Source of the DNA: Sipunculus nudus
Taxonomy: Eukaryota; Annelida; Sipuncula; Golfingiida; Sipunculidae
DNA: 64,000 bases
Direction of reading: 5' to 3'
Assembly (NCBI GenBank): GCA_026874595.1
Contig: CM049322.1
Coordinates: 32,444,340 to 32,508,339, forward strand
Shown: positions 45,096 to 57,570 of the stretch, in pieces
How positions within the stretch are numbered: position 1 is the first letter of the stretch
How the letters are laid out: every line of letters begins with the position of its first letter
Made by a program: the position numbers and the translations under genes
The notes under the pieces: model-generated
What the model saw: the letters and a program-made list of their open reading frames with translations, nothing else
Database searches by the model: none
Told to the model about the DNA's origin: nothing

Positions 45096-48000
45096 CTACA
45101 ATTGGAAGGAAACATATCGAAATAACATAGCGAAATGTTGAAAATAGACTAGATAGAGAGAAACGAGCAGATACGACTAAATTATTTCATCACGACTTTG
45201 CAAATAAAAAATAAGCTTTTACAAACGGAGATATATATTAGTTCTCATTTTTCGCTTTTTTCATGAAAAGAGATTTGCACTTACCGGCCCCACCCGTGGA
45301 TCGGCAGTCTGTAAAAAAATGAGAAAATGTTTTGATTGTCAACATACATGTATATGTTTACGTATTTATATACTAACATAGTTGGAATTATATATAAAAA
45401 ATATTATGAGTATTGTATGCGCCAGGATGGTATGTATTCATTCCTGTTTGGGTGTCTGTGTGTTTATTCACAACATGTCTCACGAAATCATGAACGGAGT
45501 CTTATGAAATTTCGGGGCACTTAGGGAATGGGTTAATGAAGAATCGATTATATTTAGGTGAGGGTCCGGCTCATTATCCGGATCCAGGAAGGAGTTCAAT
45601 GAATATTCACAAATGTTCTGTCACATAGGCCCGATTGAGCATGGCAATATGGGCCGAATAAGTGAATGCATAAACTTCTTGGGGGAACATATTTACCAAT
45701 GTATCTGGGAATACGGGTCAAATGGTGAATAAAACATGCAGGGGTTGCGGAGTACCCCACATTGAGGACCGTACACATGGCGGAGGCCTGCATTCGTGAG
45801 AATTCCTATTTCAAGTATAGTGATGGTATTATATAATGAATAATGTAAAGAATAAGAATAAATGCCATTAATAAATTCACAGAATATAATATTGACTCTC
45901 AGCTTCCTTAAGCATCTCTCCCATTTATTCAGTTTATAGTTTGTGTATTTATGTTCAAGAACATATATTCACATATATCCCTGAAAGTATAATACAAAAG
46001 ATTATCCACAGTGTATCTGTCGAAATAGGCCGCGTATTATACTTGCATTCATCTGAAATAATCTACAAACCAGGGGTACATTACCATCTGTAATTTAAGG
46101 GACTTTCTCCCCCTTCACCTTCTTATGGACTATTCCATATTTTACCCAAACATGTGTCTTTGAAAACAATATTGACTCAAAAATCCTCTGATTTAATCCA
46201 TAGAAATTGCATTGATTGTATAATTTTCTACTTTTAAAGCGTTTACGTTGTAAAATGTCAAGTGTGAAGGTAGATTCATATTATATTTTATTTATGTTAA
46301 CCTTATAATGTGAGATAGGAAACATATAGAAATGTCACCAGAAGCTGAAGATCTTGTGCAAAGAAAGAAGAAGAGACTTCAGTTAACTGTTTATTTTCGA
46401 GAAACTGCGATGGAATGATATTTTGGAGAGCTTTTGGAGCACGGTGACATATTTGTGTCAATAATTCATATTTTTACAGATTTAAATTTGAGATTCATTC
46501 TTTGGCGAAAGGTGATTCTTTTTTATTCTTTTATCGTCAAAATAAACCGAGAATAAGGATACCGTATGACCCCGTATGACCTCCCCCCCCCACCCCTCCC
46601 CCAACATATTGCTCCATGATATTCATGACAATAAATTTGAATGTCTCAAATGTAATAGATTTATTACTGAGTTTTCCCATGAAATTTTCTGCTAACCTTC
46701 TTTGTGGGGTATTGGATAATAACGTGTTTCGTTGACACAGAGCTTGGCGATAGTTGACTCAACGATGCGCATGTGCTCCTCACTGATCGTCTGCTTCCGG
46801 CTCCACACATTGGCGGAAGAATCCACGCACGTGCCGTTAACCCGCTCCTCGCACGTGAAGTCCAAGGCGTAATTATTATAATCCGTTATTGCTATGTAGA
46901 AAATCTTGTCTGTTGGGGGAAAATGCAACAGTTATATATACATGATCATGATTATGTTTTCTCCTTACATTTTACATAACGTTATGTTAAAAAGATTTGA
47001 GCGATTCAAATAAAAATAAACAGAATAAAATGTTTCAAATTAAGTTAAAGCTATAAAAAAACTCTATTGATGTTTATTTCTTATATTCGGCCACAACCAT
47101 GTAGAACATGAAGCATTCTTAAGAGAAATGCAATTTATTTCCAAATGATTTCGTTTCTCTTACGTTTAATCAGCGATTAAGTACAAATTAGAAATTTGTT
47201 GAATTTTGTCTCTCATTATAAGGATGCCGAGGTCTGTATCATGAGCATTTGTTTAATCTTTTATCTACGTTCAATGACCACTGTTTATGATGGGGAATGA
47301 TATATTGTTTATTTGGTGAACTTTCTGAGATTATATATTGTTTAACTTTATTTCAAGCCAAGCCTATTTATAACACATATCATTAATATAATTCGATTTC
47401 GTTTTTAGTAAACTAATAATAGATAAACCGTATACCACTCACCTATCAATCAAAGAAAATTTAAAACATCTTCCAATATTTCCTTTTTCTTACGTGTTAC
47501 TACGTAATAATTTAATATCGCATTGTTATGAACACTTGTTAAACGTTTGCTTTTACTGTAAATAAGTTACCTCCATTCATGTATTTCCCTGCGTTCCCGG
47601 TTGGCTGCAGTGAAGCCTCAATCTTATCACATTTCCCTGTCCTTCCAGATCTGAACAAATAAAACAAGACAGCTTTAATTAAATTATCATTACTTTCAAT
47701 ATTTCTATGTCATATAAGACTTTTTACTTTTACCTGTTGATGGAACGAAATCATAGCTTAACTGAATGCGTTTTTTTCATGTGTTGAAGCTATGAAGAAA
47801 TAATAGTTGTTATCTGTCTCATCCGATTTTTTTAAAATAATTTATTCTATCCGTAAAGCTGGAGGATTCGACTGATTTAATTCATTTCACTCTGTTATTT
47901 GTCAACATAATTTAATCCTGTTCACTATATATAATCATTTCCCCTTTTTTACAACAACAACAATATCTTGCAAATGTGTAAAAAGAAACTTGTTTCATCC

Positions 48001-50451
48001 CTCTGAATCTAACTTTAAAGAATAAGAACGTGCACCCAGGCCACAAAAATTATGATGGTGAAATAAACCATTTACCTCTAACAAACATACTTTGGACAAC
48101 TGAAGTTTCATATTTTAAATTACAGTTGTTACGAAGACAATTGTTCAGGGGAAAATTCTGGGTTGATCCCGGGTTCAAACCCATGTCGGTGGCGCACAAG
48201 TCCGGCGTTCCAACCGCTTCGCTAGAAAAGCAAGCATCACTAGCGAGACTGTTCAGTCCGCTTTTATGTCACTCGTAACACACCCCCTCTTAAGAGCGTT
48301 CTGCTATCATAACAAGACTAATTATCCCAGGAGTCACACTTTGGTGAGCTATTCCCTGGGCCACTAAGATTACCGTCATCCCGGATGAGCCCCCATCTGT
48401 TACGAAAACAAGCTGCACTAGCGAGACAGTTCGGTCCGCTTTTATGTCACCCTAACACAGTTCATATATACATGGGCCATATCTTTACAACAGCGTTTAA
48501 ACGACAACACAAAACAGAAAATAAAAAACAATTGCAAGGTAACACCAGCGATTGATACAGAGCTTTTGGTGTTTATCTGCTTTTATGTACAATTTTGAAC
48601 AACGCAGTTTGATAGTAAAGTTGTGATGTTTTAAAGGCGGGATTTAGAAGGCTACTATATACCTGTAATATTTGTCGTAGTGAAGTGCGTCACTTCCGGC
48701 TTTCTTGTAGTAGTAATGAGAATAATCCACGTTGACGTCAGCTGCCGTCCATCTTTTGCTGGCGTACCACCTCATCTCGTACCACAGTCCAAGGTACTGA
48801 ATGACAAGGGTAGTAGTTCCAATGGGTATGGAGGAAAATAAGTTCAAAATATGTCTATATGTTTTAGGCGACCAGTTTCGACTGATTATAACTAAACAAC
48901 ACACTGCTTTTGGTATACTTTTTCCTTTTCTAAATTCTTTAATATGATCAAGACATGTTGGGAAAAAAACAAGAAAAGCCGACACTTCACATGGTTCCTA
49001 TTTTATCGTTTAACGTTTAACCTGTTATTGACCTGCGCGCTTTTCTAATGATGTGGTAAATATTTCAGGTTTTATTTTCAGATCATATTGTCATATAAAT
49101 ATTTAAGTTGTTAAAAATATTAAATACTATTTAATAAATGTCTCGATATATTAGTATATGATATTTTTTTTCAACCATGTAAAAAGTTAACACATCAAAG
49201 GTGAGGCAATAAAAAACCGTTCAGATTCATGTTCATGAAATGTTTCATTAATCATAACTCAGAAAAAAAAAGAATAATGTTATATTATTAAATAATGTTT
49301 TTAAATTATGATCCCGAACTTTCACTTCTAATACCGTGTACAACATTTAAAGCTAATCTTATTAATATTCCAAATCTTTCTTTTCTACTAGAATTTTAAT
49401 TTGGTCGATTCTGTATTATGAAATGTAGAATTCATTTTGAAATAAAACATGATTTTCCAAAATTTCGGTTTAACTTGCTCTTTAAATAACGATAACATTT
49501 AACTGAACTCGGACTCTGACATTGTCTGGATTATCTATATAAGTTAAAGATTCGGACGTGTTTTGACGAAGATTTGCTTGACACTGAGTAGCACTGTACC
49601 GTGGACTTGAGTGAAATATTGGTCAGTAGTGGACTGTTAGCGTCAGAACCCTCTCCTCCCATACGCATGAACATTAATATTAAAAAAAGCCCTAATCTAA
49701 ATCGAATGAATAGAAAATGATTTAAGCATTTCAATAGGTAGGTAATATTTTACCTGTTTATCATGTTTTTGTACCCAAGAAATTCTATTTCGAAATTCAT
49801 AACTGTACCTATACGAACTACGAGTCTAAATGGGTCTGAGTCGCATCAATTAACATTCATTTGTATATTACTGAAGACTGATGTGAATGCCCGCGCGGAA
49901 AACGTGTCACATATTCAGTTCGGTTTATTCGCAATGCAGCTATACATCGACCTTCTTGAAGTTACTATGTACACTGGGCCCAACTTACAAATGTAAAACC
50001 AGTTTGCCTGTCTTTCAATGTTGTATATCTTATCATTCCTTCTTATCATATCATATCCCTATCACAAATACTATCACACCAAACTCCTCATGTCATAATA
50101 AGTTTACACACTGCTACATTTACTCCCATTACAATATTTGGTGTTTATGGCTCCAGGGTAAAATGTATTAAGAAATGGATTTTAACCAAGGCGCTACTAT
50201 GTTGTGTATAAAAATACTGTATTTTAGATGATATTGTTTAAACTTAAACAACGATAGCCTTATCATTTCTAGTGTATATCATTAGATATAATGTATAATA
50301 GTAATCATATTATCATTGTGATTATTATCATTTTATTAAGAAAATAGTGATACTACTACTACGACTATTACTTTTACTGCTACTATAACTACTACTACTA
50401 CAACTACTACATAAAATAATAATTATAATAATAATAATAATAATAATAATA

Positions 50452-50547
<96 letters not shown>

Positions 50548-51223
50548 TAAAATCTTCAACGAAGGCCATTTAACAGTATCACTCTAGAATGGCAATATAG
50601 ATCAGTTTTAATCTTGATAGCAATAGTCTTTCATAATACATATGAATGGTATGTAAACACTCAAATAACAAAAAGTATCGGTTTGTCCTTCAATTATTAT
50701 CGTTATAGATTTTAACAGATATTGAAAAAGTTACCAGCTCCATGACTTCAAATTTATTTGTAGTTATAAGCACAATACGACACCATGCTCTCTTTAGTTT
50801 GATTAAAATCATTTGCCCTTTGCAAAGGCTATACGGAGCAGCGGTTAAAACGGAGGAGATCTGGAGCGACTGCAGTAGTAGGATTGATATATAGCAGGAA
50901 CTTAATCATTCTGAAACGGTGAAGGTATAAAAAGAAAGCAGTCATTTCTATAAAATGGACAAATTTTTACAATTCCTGACACAAAGGTAAATATACAGTA
51001 AAAGTCGCGTGCCTCTATGTTCTACTGACAATACCAAGATCCCGCTAATACCCATAAATGGAAGTAATCATTGAATAAAATGTGAACTTAATATCAAAAT
51101 TCCTACCTTCTTCTCTTCAAAATTGGTCATATACTCCACACCGTCCAGACTGCACTTATCCGCAACAGTACAACACACTGCGTACAGTAACAGTGTCCAT
51201 ATCAGTCCCGTGGACGTAGCCAT
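45025..51223 (-). CDS. Lipocalin, ApoD/Lazarillo-like, possibly GPI-anchored (whole gene, six exons)
   Basis: Exons 51223-51107, 48796-48663, 47650-47571, 46909-46697, 45308-45285 and 45095-45025 join in consistent phases (0, 2, 1, 1, 1) to 639 nt, i.e. 212 residues and a stop. This is a usual lipocalin length. Order: signal peptide, mature start DKCSLDG, first conserved motif FEEKKYLGLWYEMRWY, GKCDKIEA, second motif YIAITDYNNYALDF, a SRKQTISEEHM-type C-terminal helix region, then a Ser/Gly/Ala-rich link and a hydrophobic tail. Lipocalins bind small hydrophobic ligands in an eight-strand barrel; the protein should be secreted or held at the outer membrane leaflet. The Trp of G-x-W and six mature cysteines are present. 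The exact ligand and orthology are unknown. Confidence 0.88.
45285..45308 (-). CDS. Lipocalin exon 5: 24-nt linker micro-exon
   Basis: Phase 1-1, acceptor ttttttacag, donor GTAAGT. It encodes DCRSTGGA. The Ser-Thr-Gly-Gly-Ala stretch of small residues would suit a GPI attachment site just before the hydrophobic tail of the next exon. Because it is symmetrical, skipping would simply remove this site. Confidence 0.72.
45309..46696. other. Lipocalin intron with a dispersed repeat copy
   Basis: About 45595-45800 is a minus-strand copy of the family at 51690, 56140 and 61605 (gggccgaataagtgaatgc; accaatgtatctgggaatac). The frame at 45596-45793 is within it and is not a gene. A C-rich run lies near 46582-46600. 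Confidence 0.55.
46697..46909 (-). CDS. Lipocalin exon 4: T-D-Y-x-x-Y-A motif and helix
   Basis: A 213-nt phase 1-1 exon with acceptor cccccaacag and donor GTTAGC. It begins DKIFYIAITDYNNYALDFTC, the second lipocalin motif, followed by a cysteine pair (TCEERVNGTC) and ANVWSRKQTISEEHMRIVES, the strand-to-helix region where ApoD has LSR.P.L.EE. It ends YYPIPHKE. Confidence 0.9.
46910..48662. repeat. Lipocalin introns with LTR-like and tRNA-like repeat pieces
   Basis: On the minus strand 48161-48224 has an A-box-like TAGCGAAGCGGTTGGAACGC and a B-box-like GGTTTGAACCC at tRNA-like spacing. It does not fold into a good tRNA, so I read it as a SINE head. The sequences at 48233-48281 and 48411-48458 (actagcgagacNgttcNgtccgc, tttatgtcac) are direct repeats about 178 bp apart. 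The second is preceded by TGTTACGAAAACAAGC, LTR-like in look. Confidence 0.45.
47571..47650 (-). CDS. Lipocalin exon 3
   Basis: An 80-nt exon, phase 2 in and 1 out, acceptor tttgttcag and donor GTAACT. It encodes SGRTGKCDKIEASLQPTGNA and then GKYMNG. The GKC and IEA..QP.. segment corresponds to the middle barrel strands of ApoD-like proteins, which are shorter here than in vertebrate ApoD. Confidence 0.85.
48663..48796 (-). CDS. Lipocalin exon 2: G-x-W motif and first strands
   Basis: A 134-nt exon with acceptor gtcattcag. It reads YLGLWYEMRWYASKRW, the signature first lipocalin motif, then VNVDYSHYYYKK and ALHYDKYY. It ends in AG (phase 2) at donor GTATAT. The joined sequence FEEKK-YLGLWYE closely follows the ApoD-type fd..kYlG.WYE pattern. 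Confidence 0.88.
48797..51106. other. Lipocalin intron 1 with AAT/ATT array
   Basis: AT-rich intron with no second gene seen. It contains the trinucleotide array annotated separately. Confidence 0.6.
50424..50546. repeat. (AAT)n/(ATT)n self-complementary array
   Basis: About nine AAT units run directly into about thirty ATT units, so one half can pair with the other in a single strand. A short gap (taatattatt) lies inside the ATT run. Confidence 0.9.
51107..51223 (-). CDS. Lipocalin exon 1: signal peptide and N-terminus
   Basis: ATG in a strong context (AAGATGG). The protein begins MATSTGLIWTLLLYAVCCTV, a clear signal peptide likely cleaved after VA, followed by DKCSLDGVEYMTNFEEKK. An in-frame ATG twelve codons upstream is also open, but this start places the signal peptide correctly and has the better context. 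The donor is GTAGGA, phase 0. Confidence 0.85.
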
Positions 51224-51291
51224 CTTAGCAGTGTGGACACGGTTACTGGAAGACCACACGGTTCAGTCAGTGAAAGTTTGGTGGGCGTCCT

Positions 51292-51299
51292 TTAATATA
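51292..51299 (-). promoter_or_regulatory. TATA box of the lipocalin gene
   Basis: TATATTAA on the minus strand. An initiator-like TTTCACTGAC lies about 25 bp downstream (A at about 51271), giving a 5' UTR of about 48 nt before the ATG at 51223. Spacing and order fit a TATA/Inr core promoter. Confidence 0.6.
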
Positions 51300-51689
51300 G
51301 CCGTGACTCCAACCTTATCACGGCCAAAGGTTTGACGGAGGCCCACAGGCGTTACTGTCAACCGATTGTATTGAGACATGCGTACTATCAAATGATGTTT
51401 ATTCAGTGGTGCCTCCTTTCGGCTCTGGCCTTAGGGGGTTGTTCAAGCTATTTACTTATATTGAGGTCTGACAGCATTGGCAAGGCCTGTGGTACTAACC
51501 AGCATAATGGCTCGCATTCCCGTCACGTAAGCTTTATACATCCTGTAGCTATATTCATCGACGGCAAGTGACGCAAGATAATCTGTGTTATACTCAGATG
51601 ATACTGTAAATATTATTCTAAAAAAACGAGAATATCCTTAATTCACATCGCTAGAAAAAGAAATTGTGCTAAATTAGCAGCAGTTTTGC

Positions 51690-52040
51690 CGGTTCCAGGG
51701 ATAAAAATATGCATTCTAAGATATGCAACCCTCCGCGATTTTGGGTGGCCCTATTGTGGCATGCTCTCAAAACTGTGTTTGCATTCACTTATTGGGCCCA
51801 TATTCCCAGGTTCATTCGTGCATAAGGGATTGTTAATTTGTGAATATTCCTTGATTATATTCCCGAACCCCGATCATGTGTTGGATCTACACCAAAATCT
51901 AATGGATTCTTCATTGGCCGATTCATGAATTGTCCTAAAATTTTCTTGAGATTCTGTTCCTGTCTGCGTGAATGATGTTGTGAACAAACACGCAAACATA
52001 AGCACACACGAACGAATACCCTGGCGAAGGCAATAATCCA
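51690..52040 (+). repeat. Dispersed repeat family (GCATTCACTTATTGGGCCCA type), copy
   Basis: It contains gcattcacttattgggccca, ggatctacaccaaaatctaat, and gttgtgaacaaacacgcaaa followed by cgaacgaataccctggcg. Related copies lie at 56140-56450, 61605-61880 and, inverted, 45595-45800. Noncoding. Confidence 0.65.
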
Positions 52041-54700
52041 CCATTAGCCCTGACTGCCTAATACCACCATTTACCAACACGACCTCTTCTATTGTTTATA
52101 CATATGCAGTCGTTGTAGAAAGATTTTTTATACCTTGACCTGTCATCTCTGATATTAGTAATATTCTATACATGTACTCAGTGTATGATCAAAAAGGAGT
52201 AAAGGACATTTTGTTTTGCTACTTTAAGGGGCGGGTTGTTTAAATCCTATCATGTTTTATTTATTTAGCCATAAATTATTACAACATTTTTTTCAGAGTT
52301 ACTTGTGCCAGACACATATTTCTATTATTAAAATGGCCCTGCAGAAAGAGAAATATATCGAACATGAAGAAATATACTGTATGATATAGTATGACTATTT
52401 CTGACAGTGGGATATTTCAGATAACCAGTTATACTGAGACCACCAACTACAAAGTTAATTAAGTGAAACGTTTTTTATAATACCAGCGACATCTATGATC
52501 GATGGCTGTTCGGGTCTGTTGTATCAATAAAAAGGTCGTATTTGTTTAACACCGAATTATCGAAGTAATTAAAGATATCCTTATACTTATTTATGTTATC
52601 CAAATATGATTATGTGAACGTTGTTTAGTAAAACATTTTTCTTAATCAAATACCTGAGATATTATTTCATTAACTTTGCATTTGATAAGCCATATATTGA
52701 TTAGTTATGCATGTGTATCCCACCGGCAGATTTCCATTGTAAGAAGATTCGGGTTCAAAGATTGCTGATTTTGTGTAACATCCACTATAGCAGTGTATAC
52801 ATGCTTTATTTATACACCATCACTGTCAATTAGGAGACCTCACGTGGAGGCTGATTGACTGAGATGCTCACATGCTTTGCATTATACTAAACTACCGCTT
52901 AATAAGGGTCACCCAGCCAATACATTAGACACGTCATGTGCAGCCATCCATAACGTCGCATGTAAAACACTTTTAACTGCTACTAAGTTTACTAAGTTTG
53001 CTTGTAGTATCAATACCACATTTATATATATATTCATTTCCGCGAATATCGGGAATTTGAAACCCCCCTCCCCCCGGACAATACACAAAGAAAAACTCCC
53101 AATCCCAATAAATTAATGGATCCTAAGATCGTCAAAAGACCAGCCGTTTTTACAAAGGTGAGCATAGGTACAGTACGTAAATAGAATCAGCAGATCACCT
53201 ATTTTGTCCATTCCTATAGGTTCCCCAGGGTTCGTGACGCTCAGCTGATCTCTGACACTGGGAATTTCTATTAACTAAGATTGCTGTCATTTGAGTATTT
53301 TGTCAATTGTGGCTGTGCAGATCCGACGATTTTTATTAAATGAATTTTTTTTCTTCAAATTTCCCATAGTTTTAGATATGTATGTGTTAATGACGCACAT
53401 TTTTTCTCAGTTTGTGCATACAATGTTTAGCTTTTTTTAATTTGCCTGGCTCCTATGACGTCATGTAATTCCTGATATCTAGACCTGAAAATTATTATTT
53501 AAAAATGTGTAAATTAAAATAACACGTAGGTGGCGCGGTTAATCAACAACCCAAAATGCTGAAATTTTGAAATTATTTCCGCAACAGTACAAAGGCAATG
53601 GCTTGTCCGATTTTCTTCATGTTTTTCAAGGTGACAACTTTATTTGTACAGTTGATGCATAATGTTTCATTTCTTGTGTTGAATGGAAAAGTTTTGTTAT
53701 GCAGCCAAGATCACTAACGCATGTCTAATTTTCTACAAAACTCACAGCATATAGATCACAGTAGCCCAAAATTTGGTAGGCAAGAATATTAACTGAGGAT
53801 CTAAGTGGATTTTAAGTAAGAAGTGTCTCGATCAAACAGTTACAATCTGTCCTTTGTTAACGAACGGACGGACGACGGACGAAGGGCGATCGCTTATTTC
53901 GTGCCGTACGATCAGGTTACGTGGTGCGACGGTCAGTTTACACGGTGTCATATAGCATGCGACGGGCACAGGGACGGCGGGGGATAAAGAAAAAAAACCC
54001 GACGAGGAAAGGCGCTCATTTGCAACGTAAGGCTTCGAGCGTTTTTATGTGAGCACAAGGTTGAAATATCGGATATACATAGACTTGCGTTCGGAGTCGC
54101 AGAATCTATCGGGCCTCGGCTAAAAACAATAAAATTTATCGTTAATTTAAGTAAATTCATCAAACATTCCGCAAAATATTGTGTGAACCTAATTCAAGTG
54201 GAAACTCGATGTATACAGGAATTTGCAACAGATGTATGAATGTTTCGTTATAAACAAAAATTGCATTGATTATATTCTTTTCCAAGTTTATTTGATAAGG
54301 TCATACTGCTATAAGTGTACGAACAGTTCGAGAAGCAATTGCTCACTTATGAATATTTTATGTGCAAGTGTTCACCGAGTCCACACTTGTGAAAATAATG
54401 AAACGATTATAATCAGTATTTTCTTTAAGCATATAGGAAACCTATTTACTATGATACTTTTACATTGTATCTCCCGAGTCGTAACCCATGGACTGTACTT
54501 AATTTAGTCTGACACTGCGAAGTCAAGCTGTTCACACCCACTGATTAAAATCCACCTGTTCACTTGTCTTTATCCTTCCAATTTATGCGATTTCTGGCTT
54601 ATTATGTGTACATATATTGAAATGTAGGTAATACATGCTATTTAGGTTTCTTATAACGCCTTCGTAATGGGCGTGTGGTCTTGTTTTTCTACAAACTATT
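52041..54700. other. Intergenic; one GACGGACGACGG repeat tail, otherwise nothing seen
   Basis: A degenerate repeat ends at about 53860-53900 with gaacggacggacgacggacg and gggcgatcgctta, as in the 25.2 kb copy. Frames at 53948-54163 and 54223-54507 are unsupported. Confidence 0.5.
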
Positions 54701-54702
54701 AG

Positions 54703-54705
<3 letters not shown>

Positions 54706-54761
<56 letters not shown>

Positions 54762-54907
54762 ATAGATGTATGAATAGCCATGCTGGTTCGTTGTTTTATA
54801 GGTGGAAAGGGTATACACAGAAAAGTGGTTCACTGGCAGTGAACCACTTTTCTGTGTATACCCTTTCCCTCTCTCTCTCTCTCTCTCTCTCCCTCTCTCT
54901 CTCTCAC

Positions 54908-54949
<42 letters not shown>

Positions 54950-54950
54950 T
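54706..54950. repeat. Inverted pair of a microsatellite-ended element with 32-bp palindrome
   Basis: (TA)n (54706-54755), then atagccatgctggttcgttg and onward to a perfect 32-bp inverted repeat (54804-54835 and 54837-54868, spacer one base), then (CT)n and another (TA)n to 54950. The single-copy version, lacking the inverted half, is at 24761-24905. Confidence 0.8.
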
Positions 54951-55192
54951 GAAGTAAAACAACACTGTAAATTCACTACTGACTGTTTCACGTGATGCGG
55001 CCCGATTCTAACAACATTCACCTGATGATAGGGCAGCATGTTTTATTATTCGCATGATCGTGTGTGTACCATATGCCGTGTTGCATGGCATTTGTATCAT
55101 GCTGTATACCATAATAAGCCAGTGAAACTCACACAGTGAAACTCACTGTCCTTACAGATAACCAGTGTCATTAATTTGAATGGTAACATGCG

Positions 55193-55194
<2 letters not shown>

Positions 55195-55270
<76 letters not shown>

Positions 55271-55345
55271 GACACATATGTAGTCCAGCTGCGCCATCCG
55301 TTCATAATCACATATTGAAATGGTATGAACTTCCCATAAGCTACA
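55195..55345. repeat. (TA)n plus adjoining dispersed repeat
   Basis: (TA)n at 55195-55270 is followed by agctgcgccatccgttcata and gaaatggtatgaacttccca. The same block (agctgcgccatcagttcata, gaaatggtatgtatttccca) recurs at 59585-59640 after another AT-rich microsatellite. The minus frames over both share the ending MAQLDYI. Confidence 0.7.
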
Positions 55346-56139
55346 CATTATAAGCATGATCCAGGCAACCAGAATTGAAGACGAAGATAGCATTCTTTAT
55401 TCCTGATATGTCTCTATGTGGTTTTATACAGTGTTTTTTTATATCTTCTAGGCACGATTTCTATAGACGGTTCTACTTTAACGGAATATAACGTGAGTAT
55501 ATCATTCCAGTGTTTTCGATTATTTTATTTATTTTCATAGCTATCGGTATAACCATAATTTCGACATACGACGTGTGGCATCCGGGTCTTACTCAAAACC
55601 AGAACCCCTTCGAACATTTTCGAGAAACTTGGGGAAATAAACCTGTCAGAGTCTAATAATGAGGCGAGGTGCCACACGAAAATACTTCGATAACACGGTC
55701 TAGTATAGAATCTATCTGCGGAGAAAGTTTAGTGGCAAGGGTGCGGGTATGGCCAAAGTCGAGAGCGGAATAACGCTTTCTTTTAACGACGCCCAAATCG
55801 TCAAATGATAGTAGAATTAACGTAGTTCCTGGATAAAACTAAATAAAAAGAAGACAATGTACTGTAGAATCTCGGACACTGACGGAGCCGGACATTTTGC
55901 CCTTAGTAGAGAGGTTATAGATTTCGGGACCTACTCTCAAAGGACTACACGCAAATGGCCGTAAATAGGAGGTGACCTCAGTACAGAGGTGCCCGTAAAA
56001 AGTGGTTCCACTGTACCTTAAGTTGCAATTACTGGTACATATTATACCCATGAATGCATGCCCTTTCTTTAATCTCCACAATAACCTTAAAAAGTTTTAA
56101 ATATATACCAAGAAATCTGCATTTTTAGGAATACAAAAC

Positions 56140-56450
56140 TCCGCCATGTGGTTGCATTCCCTTATTCAGCTCATATTCCTAGGTTCATTCGACTGTAAAT
56201 TTGTAAACATTCACGACTGTACGTTTGTAAACATTAACCACTTTACATTTGTAAATATTTCTTTGTAAAGTTCTTGAATGCGGATTATGTTCCGGATCAA
56301 CACAAAAATCTAATCGATTGTCTCTTGCCTTAAAAATTTCACGAGATTCCGTTCAGGATTGCTCGAGATATGTTGTGAACGCACACACATACACAAACAC
56401 ACACAGATGAACGGAGATGAACACATACCCTCCGGCAAACGACAGTATTT
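56140..56450 (+). repeat. Dispersed repeat family (same as 51690), copy
   Basis: Shares ttgcattcccttattcagct, atcaacacaaaaatctaatc, atttcacgagattccgttca and gttgtgaacgcacacaca. It includes a small internal expansion of gactgtaNgtttgtaaacatt, about three times near 56200-56260. Confidence 0.6.
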
Positions 56451-57570
56451 TTTTCTTTTAGATGCCGTGGGTACTGAGTGCCTGCATCGCTGCTGGTGTT
56501 CTGAGCATCCTTACATGTTCTATCTACATGTGTTACTGTATGGTGTCCAGAAAACTCAGGGAATGTTGTTTAACGTGAGCAAAGACAAATTTCTTCACAA
56601 ATATTAACGTAATATAAACTAATCGTGCGTAAAGTATATGCGTCCATAAAGATTATTAAACTAGTGAAATGTTTTGTAACTGTGAACTGAATTATTTACT
56701 TCATTATATACAATTTTACACAAAATGTCTAAGCCTGTGCCTAAGCAACTATTAATGTTATTTCCTAATTAACTCGTAAGATTTTATTGGGTATTATAAA
56801 CCGGAATGCTGAAAAAAAGTTGTAGCATGTATATTTGTATATGTCTTTTGAACAGGGAGGGTGACCCCGAAAACGCAGAGGATTACAAATGAACATGGCA
56901 AATCTTATTATGAATTGGAGAACCATCAAAGATCGATACTGACGTCATTCCAAAAGATCGTCTGTCCCTGGTAAATGGTATATACGCATACGCCGTCACG
57001 TTATGGGGCAGTGAAGTGAAATTTGAAGGCCACCCCAATACTCATTATAATATGTAGAAATTAATGGTTAGACTGGCCCAGTGGATGTAATGGTTTAACA
57101 TAATCCGTCCCACTATCAGAGTCATGAAACTTTGCTATGTCGCAAAGCTTAAAACAGGTACTCCCACCTCGCGGCAAATTGTATAACTAAAGTACGGCTC
57201 TCTGGCCGACTATTCATAGACTGGTAAACTCCAGTGATACTGAGACGGTCAGCGCCACATATTACTGCCTCGCTGAACCAAGGGCTTTTCAAGTGACGTC
57301 TTCAGAGGTCTTTTCCTGAACCTTTTTCAAAACCAGCATGGTTCATCAAGTCGTCGCCTATTTCGGGCTTCCAGTTGGCTACTTATATTCCCATTTAATC
57401 AGTCTTAATATTTTTAGGCCGTAGCTTATGTTGAGTTCGGCGAGACTTTAAAACAGTATTACTCTAAGCCGCAGTGTTAACGTTTATCGGACCACCACTC
57501 TTCAAAGTGGGCCTGTATAAACATAATGTAGGCCTAACTAACTCTGGCTTAGCTAATCAGCGTGAGATAT

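Noticed and set aside
48161-48224. Functional tRNA gene on the minus strand
   Set aside because: A/B-box-like sequences are present, but the T stem mispairs and I see no acceptor stem.
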